From: JAUXFS01 sp050329575
GTDB lineage: Bacteria > Pseudomonadota > Alphaproteobacteria > Rhodospirillales > Defluviicoccaceae
NCBI GenBank assembly: GCA_050329575.1
Contig: JBHJOP010000035.1
Span: 1-48,588, forward strand
DNA length: 48,588 nucleotides
Reading direction: 5' to 3'
Made by a program: the position numbers and the translations under genes. Shown here piece by piece: positions 18,060-25,052 of the stretch; the stretch's first letter is position 1; every line of letters starts with the position of its first letter. Below the pieces are notes generated by a model. It worked only from the letters and a program-made list of their open reading frames with translations, was not told the DNA's origin and did not search any database.

Positions 18060-19090
18060 TATTGGTATTCCCAGTAGGGCGTATCGATCCGCCCGTTGTC
18101 GTCGATGCACAGCGGTTCGTCGGGAAAGGTCTCGATCGCCGCGTCGTCGCCGGTCATGTTGCGTCCGGCGATCTCGCCCATCCGTCTGATGTTCCGCCAG
18201 CCATAGTAGAAGCGGTAGCGCTTTTCCTCTTTCGACCAGATCTGGCACACGTCGCCCGCCGCCCAGATGCTGGCGTCGGTGGTTCTCAGGTCGGGTTTCA
18301 CCAGCAGACCGCGCTCCATGTCGACGCCGGACCCGACCATGAAGTCGGCGGCCGGCGACAGCCCATAGAACGGCATCACCACGTCGGCGAAGATCTCCCG
18401 CCCGTCGGCGAACAGCACCCGGCGCGCCGACATCCCGCGCGCCCCCTCCTCGACCCGGGCGACGCGGGCGTCCTCGATGACGTCCATCCCCATGTGGCGG
18501 AGGGCGTCGATGAACTTCGGCCGGTCCTGCGTCTCGACCCGATGCGGCCAGAACGTCTGCGCGCCGGTGACTAGGGTGACGCCGTAGCCGCCGTCGACCA
18601 GATTGCGCGCCAGGTCGAGGCCGAGGACGTCGCCACCCAGCATCACCACCCGGCCGCCCTTCGGCAGCGCGGCGCGCATCTTGCGGGCGTCGCGGTAGCT
18701 GAGGAACCGGTCGAGAAGGTGGGCGCAGTCGGCCAGCTCCTCGGGAAGGTAGCTGGTGGCACCGCTGGCGACGAGCAGCTCGTCGTAGTGCAGTTCCTCC
18801 TTGTGGGCGAGCATCACCGTCTTCCGCCCGGCGTCCACCGAGATCACCTGACTGTTGCGCCGAACCGTGATCCGGTTGTCGTCGTAGTACGCGGGGGGGT
18901 GGACGAGGAAGTCACGCCAGTCGAGTTCCTCATGGAACAGGCGCGGCAGCTGATAGCGATTGTAGAACAGCAGCCGTCCCACCGAGACGATGGTGATCCG
19001 GCTGTTCGGATCGCGCTCGCGCACCTGACGGGCCGCCTCGTTGCCGGCGACGCCGTTGCCGATGATCACGTAGTGTCGAGGCGCCGCCAT
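18059..19090 (-). CDS. FAD-dependent NAD(P)H oxidoreductase in the kor operon
   Basis: Two-dinucleotide-domain flavoprotein of 343 residues. An FAD site near the N-terminus (YVIIGNGVAGNEAARQV), an NAD(P) site mid-protein (VVMLGGDVLGLDLARNLV) and a second FAD contact (ASIWAAGDVCQI) follow the order of rubredoxin reductase, NirB and ferredoxin-reductase-type enzymes. No active-site CxxC is present, so it is not a disulfide reductase, and the C-terminal domain is short. It lies 2 bases after korC's stop and overlaps korA's start, so it very likely works with the complex, passing electrons between a pyridine nucleotide and its iron-sulfur partners. I know of no characterised equivalent at this position. 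Confidence 0.85.
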   Translation of the reverse strand: MAAPRHYVIIGNGVAGNEAARQVRERDPNSRITIVSVGRLLFYNRYQLPRLFHEELDWRDFLVHPPAYYDDNRITVRRNSQVISVDAGRKTVMLAHKEELHYDELLVASGATSYLPEELADCAHLLDRFLSYRDARKMRAALPKGGRVVMLGGDVLGLDLARNLVDGGYGVTLVTGAQTFWPHRVETQDRPKFIDALRHMGMDVIEDARVARVEEGARGMSARRVLFADGREIFADVVMPFYGLSPAADFMVGSGVDMERGLLVKPDLRTTDASIWAAGDVCQIWSKEEKRYRFYYGWRNIRRMGEIAGRNMTGDDAAIETFPDEPLCIDDNGRIDTPYWEYQ

Positions 19091-19092
19091 CC

Positions 19093-20934
19093 CTACAGAT
19101 CCTGATAGAAGATCTCGTTCTTGGTGATCGAGATGCACTTGGTCGGGCAAACCATGAAGCAGGCGCCGCAGCGGATGCACTCGTTGTTGTCGATCCAGAT
19201 GGCGCCCACCTTGTTCCACTCGCTGGCCTCGTGAAGGGCGCCGTAGGTGCCGTCGTCCTTGATCTCGACACCGTCGACCAGCTTGATGCAGTTGCGCGGC
19301 GCGACTTCGATGCACGCCCGGCAGTAGATGCAGTTGTCGACGTCGATTTCGTACTTGTGGTAGCAAAGATAGCAGCGCTTCGCCTCCTCGAACGCGAGCG
19401 TCTCGTCGTAGCCAGTCTCGACCTCGTCGGCGAGCCCGTCGAGACGGTCGGCGAGCGGTAGCGTCGGGATCGGCTGGCGCGGGATGAAGTCGAACGACCG
19501 TTCGCGCAGGGGCCCGGACACCGGCGTGATCTTGACCACCTTCCGGCGCCGCTCCCGACCCATCAGCCACGAGTCCATCTTGACCGCGATCTCGCGACCG
19601 TGGCCGACCGCCTCGACCACCGTCGTCGGTCCCTTGACGAAATCGCCGGCCGAGAACAGCCCCGGAATCGAGGTCATGCCGTCTTCGGCCAGCCGGACGT
19701 TTCCCCACCGATCGAGGTCGACCTGGACATCGAGGATGTCGTTGACCGTCTTCTGGCCGATGGCGATCAGCAGGGTGTCGCACGGCGCGTCGAACTCCGA
19801 TCCCTCGATCGGGATCGCCTGCCGACGGCCGCCCTCCCGCCAGCCCCCCAGCCGGTTCTGCACGAACCTGACGCCGGTGAGCGTCCCGGCGGCATCGACG
19901 AGCACCTCCACCGGCGTCCGCAGCCCGAGGATCTTCACCCCCTCCCGCTTGGCCTCGTGGATCTCCTCCTTGGTGACCGGGATGTACTCCTCGGTGGTGC
20001 GGATGTGGATGGTCACGGTCTCGGCGCCGAGGCGCAGCGCCACGCGGGCACAATCGAGGGCGGTGAACCCGGCGCCGACCACCGCGACCCGCTTGCCGAC
20101 CGTCTTGGTCTCGCCGCGATGGAGCGACATCAGGAAGTCGAGACCGTTCTCGATCCCGGCGATCTCGCTCGCGATATCGCGTCCCTGATCCACGTTGCGC
20201 AGCGGCAGGGTGATCGCCGACATGCAGCCGGTCGCCAGCAGCACGGCATCGAAGTCCTCGAGCAGCCCCGACAGCTTGATGTCGTCGTCGCCGGTGCCGA
20301 TGCCGACCCCGGTCCTGAGGTCGACGCCGAGGCGGATGGCGTTGTGGACCTCGGTCTCCAGGATGTCGCGCGGCAGCCGGAATTCCGGAATGCCGTAGGC
20401 GAGCATGCCGCCCGGCCGCACCTCCTTCTCGAACATCGTGACGTCGTGGCCGAGAGTGGTCAGGTCGTGGGCGGCGGCGATTCCGGCAGGCCCGGCGCCG
20501 ACGACCGCCACCCGCTTGCCGGTCGGCTCGTAGAGGCTCTCGGTGATGCGATGGCCCGACGACCGCTGGTCGGCGGCGGCGCGCTTGAGATGGCAGATCG
20601 CGACCGGCTCGCCGTTGCCCGGCCAGCCGTGGCGGCAGGCGTCCTCGCACGGCCGCGAACAGATCCGCCCCAGCACGCCCGGCAGCACGTTGGCGAAGCG
20701 GTTGATCTCGTAGGAGCGGCCGTACCGCTTCTCGATGATCATGCGGATGTAGGCGGGAACGTTGGTATCGGCCGGACACGCGGTTTGGCAGGGGATGTTC
20801 TGCCGGACCCAGCCGACGTCGCGGGCATCGGTGGAGAAGCGCACCGGGGTGACGATCTGATGACCGAGCGCTCGTTCGCTCGCGTAATCCTCGCGCTGTT
20901 CGAACGCGACCCTCTGGACACCATCCTCGGACAT
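19093..20934 (-). CDS. KorC/GltD-like NAD(P)H:iron-sulfur oxidoreductase
   Basis: First gene of the operon (613 residues). An N-terminal cysteine region (C49, C53, C92, C96, C100) fits the iron-sulfur domain of the GltD/NfnB/dihydropyrimidine dehydrogenase family. FAD (VAVVGAGPAGIAAAHDL, about residue 145) and NADPH (VAVVGAGFTALDCARVAL, about 285) sites follow. The C-terminus is ferredoxin-like: CIYCRAC (C535/C538/C541) where the usual fourth Cys is Ala545 with a Cys at 549, then an intact CIRCGACFMVCP (C586-C596). An extra CYLC (521-524) precedes them. By analogy with KorC of Thauera aromatica it would couple 2-oxoacid oxidation to NAD(P)+. Start set by GAGGAG. Confidence 0.85.
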   Translation of the reverse strand: MSEDGVQRVAFEQREDYASERALGHQIVTPVRFSTDARDVGWVRQNIPCQTACPADTNVPAYIRMIIEKRYGRSYEINRFANVLPGVLGRICSRPCEDACRHGWPGNGEPVAICHLKRAAADQRSSGHRITESLYEPTGKRVAVVGAGPAGIAAAHDLTTLGHDVTMFEKEVRPGGMLAYGIPEFRLPRDILETEVHNAIRLGVDLRTGVGIGTGDDDIKLSGLLEDFDAVLLATGCMSAITLPLRNVDQGRDIASEIAGIENGLDFLMSLHRGETKTVGKRVAVVGAGFTALDCARVALRLGAETVTIHIRTTEEYIPVTKEEIHEAKREGVKILGLRTPVEVLVDAAGTLTGVRFVQNRLGGWREGGRRQAIPIEGSEFDAPCDTLLIAIGQKTVNDILDVQVDLDRWGNVRLAEDGMTSIPGLFSAGDFVKGPTTVVEAVGHGREIAVKMDSWLMGRERRRKVVKITPVSGPLRERSFDFIPRQPIPTLPLADRLDGLADEVETGYDETLAFEEAKRCYLCYHKYEIDVDNCIYCRACIEVAPRNCIKLVDGVEIKDDGTYGALHEASEWNKVGAIWIDNNECIRCGACFMVCPTKCISITKNEIFYQDL

Positions 20935-21019
20935 GCGGCTCCTCGTTGCTGCGACCTCGTGCCGAGCCGGGGCCTTCCGGCGCACCCTCCGAAGGTCGGC
21001 CTCGCCGATCGGACGGTCA

Positions 21020-21033
21020 TTGACGCCCGTCAA
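21020..21033. promoter_or_regulatory. FNR/FixK/DNR-like dyad upstream of the kor operon
   Basis: TTGAC-GCCC-GTCAA is a perfect 5+4+5 inverted repeat 86 bases before the korC ATG, in the divergent region shared with the DUF4399 gene. Crp/Fnr-family regulators bind TTGA(T/C)-N4-(A/G)TCAA. On the minus strand a TATACT (21052-21047) with TTCTGT 17 bases before it would place the start near 21040, so the dyad would lie just downstream (repression). If another promoter is used, activation is possible. Regulator and sign are unknown. Confidence 0.5.
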
Positions 21034-21125
21034 CCCCCGGAGTGCCAGTATAGCGCCCGCGGGGCCGCAACAGAACGGTAACTTTCGCGCACGAAGCGCC
21101 CGCGACGGCCGGCCCCGAGAGATGA

Positions 21126-21156
21126 TTGTGGTCCGGGGTCGAAAACATCGCATAAT
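21126..21156 (+). promoter_or_regulatory. Candidate promoter of the DUF4399 gene
   Basis: TTGTGG (21126-21131) and CATAAT (21151-21156) are separated by 19 bases, about 50 bases before the ATG. The -10 is a good match; the -35 is weak and the spacer long. Prediction only. Confidence 0.3.
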
Positions 21157-21208
21157 GACACCCCGGATCGGGAAAACCCGACCGTCGACGCCAGACCGGG
21201 AGGACCCC

Positions 21209-21634
21209 ATGAGCATCGTCAGAACCATCGCCGCCGCCGGCGCCGCCACGTTGGTGGCTTTCGGCGCCGCCGCCGCCGACCGGACCCCCGCCCCGCCGGG
21301 GGCGGTCCTCTACATCGTCTCGCCGGCCGACGGCGCCACCGTGTCGAGCCCGGTGACGGTGGTCTTCGGTCTCCGGGGGATGGGGGTAGCCCCCGCTGGA
21401 GCGGAGATCGAGAAGACCGGCCACCACCACCTGATCATCGATGCGCCGCTGCCGGCCGCGGATCAGCCCATTCCCGCCGACGACCACCACAGGCACTTCG
21501 GCGGCGGCCAGACCGAGACGACCATCGACCTCGCGCCGGGACCGCATACCCTGCAATTGCTGCTCGCCGACCACAACCACGTTCCCCACGACCCGCCGGT
21601 GATCAGCGACCGGATCACCATCACCGTGAGGTAG
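21209..21634 (+). CDS. DUF4399-domain secreted protein
   Basis: 141-residue exported protein. A signal peptide (MSIVRTIAAAGAATLVAFGA, cut near ADR) precedes one DUF4399 domain: VSPADGATVSSPVTVVFGL, GMGVAPAGAEIEKTGHHHL, IPADDHHRHFGGGQTET, PGPHTLQLLLADHNHVPH, ITITV. The many His residues (GHHHL, DDHHRHF, DHNHVPH) suggest metal binding, but the function of this family is not established to my knowledge. The ATG follows GGGAGG at ideal spacing. It is transcribed away from the kor operon and may share its control region. Confidence 0.88.
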   Translation: MSIVRTIAAAGAATLVAFGAAAADRTPAPPGAVLYIVSPADGATVSSPVTVVFGLRGMGVAPAGAEIEKTGHHHLIIDAPLPAADQPIPADDHHRHFGGGQTETTIDLAPGPHTLQLLLADHNHVPHDPPVISDRITITVR

Positions 21635-21707
21635 CCTTCGGCCTCCCGCCCGATGGCTGATGCGATCGGGCGGCCGCGCTGCCGGCGGCGGCCGTTGACG
21701 AGAATGC

Positions 21708-21736
21708 TTCTCGGTTGCAGCCATATCCGATAGACT
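21708..21736 (+). promoter_or_regulatory. Candidate hpnR promoter
   Basis: TTCTCG (21708-21713), a 17-base spacer and TAGACT (21731-21736), about 55 bases before the hpnR ATG. The -10 matches 4 of 6 consensus positions; the -35 is poor. Prediction only. Confidence 0.25.
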
Positions 21737-21791
21737 CTGTGCGTCACGTCGGCGGCCGATGCCCGCCCCGACGGCTCCGGGGGGTGTGTCC

Positions 21792-23348
21792 ATGAAGGTA
21801 CTCTGCGTCCACCCCGGCCCGCTGATGTACACCAAGGTGTTCCTGCGGCTGGAGCCGCTCGGTCTCGAACTGGTGGCGGCGGCGTCGAGGCGGGCCGGCC
21901 ATGCGGTACGGCTGATCGATCTACAGGCCGAACCGCTGCGGCGCTTCGACCGACTGGTCGGCGACTGGAAGCCGGACGCCGTGGCGATCGCCGGCAACTA
22001 CCTCGCCAACGTCCCCGAGATCGTCGATCTGGCCAAGCGGGCGAAGGCGCTCGATGCGCGCGCGTTCGTGTTCGTCGGCGGCCACAGCGTCTCGTTCATC
22101 GCCGAAGACATCCTCGCCCATGGCGAGGGCGCCATCGACTGCGTGCTGAAGGGCGAGGGCGAGGCGGCGGTGCCGCTCCTCCTGGACGCGATCGCCGCCG
22201 GCAGCCGGCTGAACGACGTCCCGGGAGCGGTCTTTGCCGGCGGCCAGGGCCGACCGCCCGTGTTCTGCGAAAGCCTCGACGACCTGCTGCCGGCCCGCGA
22301 CCTCTTGCGGCAGCGGCGGCGCTATTTCCTCGGCCGCATGGACCCGTGCGCGTCGATCGAGTTCTCCCGCGGCTGCCCGTGGGACTGCTCGTTCTGCAGC
22401 GCCTGGACCTTCTACGGCCGCAGCTACCGGGTGAAGAGCCCGGAGGTCGCCGCCGAGGAAGTCGCCGCGATCCGCGAGCCGGGGCTGTTCATCGTCGATG
22501 ACGTCGCCTTCGTTCGCGCCGAGCACGGGCTCGCGATCGGCGAGGCGATCGCGCGGCGCGGCGTGCGCAAGCGCTACTACCTGGAGACCCGTGCCGACGT
22601 GCTGCTCCGCAACAAGGAGGTGTTCCGGCTGTGGCGCGACCTCGGGCTCGAGTTCGTCTTCATCGGCATCGAGGCGATCGACAGCGAAGGACTGACCCGC
22701 TTTCGCAAGCGGGTGCCGCTCGGTCAGAACTTCGAGGCGCTTGAATTCGCCCGCTCGCTCGGCGTCAACGTCGCCATCAACATCATCGCCGAGCCGGACT
22801 GGGACGAGGAGCGCTTCCGCGTCGTCCGCGAGTGGTGCCTGCAGATCCCCGAGATCGTCAACATCAGCGTCAGCACCCCCTACCCGGGGACCGAACTGTG
22901 GCATACCCAGACGCAGGCGCTGACCACCCGCGACTACCGGCTGTTTGACATCCAGCATGCGGTGCTGCCGACCCGGCTGCCGCTCGCGACGTTCTACCGG
23001 GAGCTGGTCGCCACCCAACGGGTGCTCGCCATGAAGCATCTCGGCTGGCCGATCGTCCGTCAGCTGTCGTGGCAGATCGCCGGTCTGCTGCTGCGCGGTC
23101 AGACCAATTTCGTGCGTTCGTTGTGGAGCTTCGAGCGCGTCTTCGATGCCGAGGCGATGCTCGCCGACCACGCCCGGCCGGTGGCCTACGCGATCGGCCG
23201 CCCGCCCGCCGCCGACCGTCCGTTCGGCCGCGACGCGCTCTACGTCCATGCCCCGCGCGGGCGGGCCGGGCGGGCGCTCGACGAGGCCACCGAACGGTTC
23301 GTCGACGCGGGCCACGCCGGCCCTAGTACAGGTGCTGGCCGCCGGTGA
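21792..23348 (+). CDS. hpnR: Hopanoid C-3 methylase, B12-binding radical SAM
   Basis: Predicted to add a methyl group at C-3 of hopanoids, as HpnR does in Methylococcus capsulatus. The 518-residue protein has an N-terminal cobalamin-binding domain (MKVLCVHPGPLMYTKVFLRL, AGNYLANVPEIVDLAKR, VGGHSVSFIAEDIL), the radical SAM cluster ligands C195, C199 and C202 in FSRGCPWDCSFCSAWTFYG, and segments typical of HpnR (EFARSLGVNVAINIIAEPDW, ISVSTPYPGTELWHT, RLFDIQHAVLPTRLPLA). The start is set by family alignment. The last residues overlap the opposing SDR gene by 26 bases. No other hopanoid gene (shc, hpnH, hpnP) is in the window. Confidence 0.88.
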   Translation: MKVLCVHPGPLMYTKVFLRLEPLGLELVAAASRRAGHAVRLIDLQAEPLRRFDRLVGDWKPDAVAIAGNYLANVPEIVDLAKRAKALDARAFVFVGGHSVSFIAEDILAHGEGAIDCVLKGEGEAAVPLLLDAIAAGSRLNDVPGAVFAGGQGRPPVFCESLDDLLPARDLLRQRRRYFLGRMDPCASIEFSRGCPWDCSFCSAWTFYGRSYRVKSPEVAAEEVAAIREPGLFIVDDVAFVRAEHGLAIGEAIARRGVRKRYYLETRADVLLRNKEVFRLWRDLGLEFVFIGIEAIDSEGLTRFRKRVPLGQNFEALEFARSLGVNVAINIIAEPDWDEERFRVVREWCLQIPEIVNISVSTPYPGTELWHTQTQALTTRDYRLFDIQHAVLPTRLPLATFYRELVATQRVLAMKHLGWPIVRQLSWQIAGLLLRGQTNFVRSLWSFERVFDAEAMLADHARPVAYAIGRPPAADRPFGRDALYVHAPRGRAGRALDEATERFVDAGHAGPSTGAGRR

Positions 23349-24075
23349 CCCAGAGCTCGGTGCCGGTGACGTAGCCCGCCTCGTCCGAGCAGAGGTAGAG
23401 GACGGCCGCGGCGACGTCCTGCGGCGTCCCCATCCGCTCCAGGGCGATGCGGGGAATCAGCACCTCGTATTCGGGCTGGATCATGTCGGTTTCGATCTCG
23501 CCGGGGGCGACGGCGTTGACGCGGACCTCGAGGGCGGCGAACTCGTGCGCCAGTTCCCGGGTCAGCGCCGACAGCGCCGCCTTCGAGATCGAATACGCCG
23601 ACCCGGCGAAGGGATGGACGCGATGGCCGGCGATCGAGGTGATGTTGACGATCGCTCCCCTGCCCTTGTGCAAGGCGGCGGCAAAGCCGCGGGCGAGCTT
23701 GAGGGCGGCGAAGAAGTTGATCTCGAACACCTCCCGCCAGGCGTCGAGGTCGCCGTTGAGGCAGCCGAGGCGCTCCTTGTAGGGCGTCTTCGGCGACAGT
23801 CCGGCGTTGTTGACGAGCGCGTGCAGCGGCGCATCCGCCAGCACCTCGCCGGCGCGGGTGATGAAGGCCGCGAGGCTGGCGGGATTGGCGAGGTCGGCCG
23901 GGATGTGGCAGGTCCAGTTGGGATCGCGCTTGCACTCTGGCGGCGCGTCCTCGCGCGAGCAGGTGATGATCCGCCAGCCCCGCTCCAGGAAGATCTTCGC
24001 CGTGGCATGGCCGATCCCCCGGCTGGCGCCGGTGAGGATCATCGTCTTGCGGGCGGCGGGCGAAGGCGGGCTCAT
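23323..24075 (-). CDS. Short-chain dehydrogenase/reductase
   Basis: NAD(P)-dependent oxidoreductase of 250 residues with the classical SDR signatures: MILTGASRGIGHATAK (cofactor site), NNAGLSPK, the Ser in ITSIAGHRVHP, YSISKAAL (Tyr-x3-Lys) and the C-terminal YVTGTELWVTGGQHLY. The hydrophobic TGGQ ending resembles 3-oxoacyl-ACP reductase-like enzymes, but the substrate cannot be read from sequence. It converges on hpnR, overlapping its 3' end, and lies about 50 bases downstream of the universal stress protein gene. No pathway context is evident. Confidence 0.88.
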   Translation of the reverse strand: MSPPSPAARKTMILTGASRGIGHATAKIFLERGWRIITCSREDAPPECKRDPNWTCHIPADLANPASLAAFITRAGEVLADAPLHALVNNAGLSPKTPYKERLGCLNGDLDAWREVFEINFFAALKLARGFAAALHKGRGAIVNITSIAGHRVHPFAGSAYSISKAALSALTRELAHEFAALEVRVNAVAPGEIETDMIQPEYEVLIPRIALERMGTPQDVAAAVLYLCSDEAGYVTGTELWVTGGQHLY

Positions 24076-24127
24076 AGTGGCATCGGCGACGCGCAGGAGG
24101 CCGCGCCGGGTCGGTCCGGGCGGCCCC

Positions 24128-24991
24128 TCAGTGGGCCATCAGCAGCGACATCGACGCATGCTCCAAGACGTGGCGGGTCGTCCCACCGAGGATCAGCTCG
24201 CGCCACCGACTGTGAGTATAGGCCCCCATGACCAACAGATCCACGCCGGCGCAGGCCGCGAGCAGGGCCTCGCCGATGCCGCCCAAACCGCCGTCGGCGT
24301 TGACCATGCGGCCCTCGGCGGCGATCCCGTGCCAGCCGAGATAGCCGACCACATCGGCCGCTGATCCGTCCTCCGCCCCGCCGCTGGCGATCGACAACAC
24401 CGCCGTCGCCTCCGCCCGCTCGATCAGCGGCAGCGCCGCCCCGATCGCGCGCGCCGCCTCGGCGCTGCCGTTCCAGGCGATCGCGACGGTGCGACCGAGC
24501 GTGGCGGGTGGCTGCGCCGGTGCCACGAGGACCGGGCGGCCGGTCTCGAACAGCACCGCGTTCAACGTCATCCGGGCCGCCGCATCGCTCTCGACGGTCG
24601 GCCGGCCGACGACCACGAGATCGGCGAGCCGCCCGTGCACCGCCATGGTCTCGTCCTCGCGCCCCGTCTCCTCCCGCCATGCCGCCGAGAACCCGGCTGC
24701 TGCCGGCGTCACCGCCACCGGCACGGCGCCGGCGGCGCACGCCTGCTCGAACAGCGCCCGCGCCTTGCCGGCCCGCGCCGCACCTTCCGTCTCGGTGATG
24801 GTGATCAGCTCCTCGATCATCGCCCCGGACATGCCCTCGCCCACCAGCGGGATCGAGTCCCGCGGATCCGGCCGCACATGCAGCGCCTCGACGTGCGCCG
24901 ACAGCCGACGACCGACGGCCAGCGCCGTCTCGAGAACCGGCCGCGCCGCCGCCGAGCCGTCGACCGAGACCAGGATCTTTCGGATAGCCAT
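24128..24991 (-). CDS. Universal stress protein, two UspA domains
   Basis: Cytosolic protein of 287 residues made of two tandem Usp folds: the first starts RKILVSVDGSAAARPVL and ends GRPVLVAP, the second starts RTVAIAWNGSAEAARAI and ends SMSLLMAH. The second domain carries a GAYTHSRWRELILGGTT loop resembling the ATP-binding G-x2-G-x9-G(S/T) region, though changed. GAGGGAG precedes the ATG. Universal stress proteins respond to starvation or oxygen limitation; this is family knowledge, with no regulatory site seen here. The gene follows the kinase/P-loop gene after a gap of about 60 bases. Confidence 0.9.
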   Translation of the reverse strand: MAIRKILVSVDGSAAARPVLETALAVGRRLSAHVEALHVRPDPRDSIPLVGEGMSGAMIEELITITETEGAARAGKARALFEQACAAGAVPVAVTPAAAGFSAAWREETGREDETMAVHGRLADLVVVGRPTVESDAAARMTLNAVLFETGRPVLVAPAQPPATLGRTVAIAWNGSAEAARAIGAALPLIERAEATAVLSIASGGAEDGSAADVVGYLGWHGIAAEGRMVNADGGLGGIGEALLAACAGVDLLVMGAYTHSRWRELILGGTTRHVLEHASMSLLMAH

Positions 24992-25052
24992 CGCTGTCTC
25001 CCTCGTGGTGCGGTGTGCCATCATCCTCCATTCGCCCCGGGCTGCAAAGGCC

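Noticed and set aside
15305..20934. Proven electron-bifurcating complex
   Set aside because: The gene set is suggestive, but bifurcation needs flavin and cluster properties that sequence alone cannot show. Stated only as a hypothesis.
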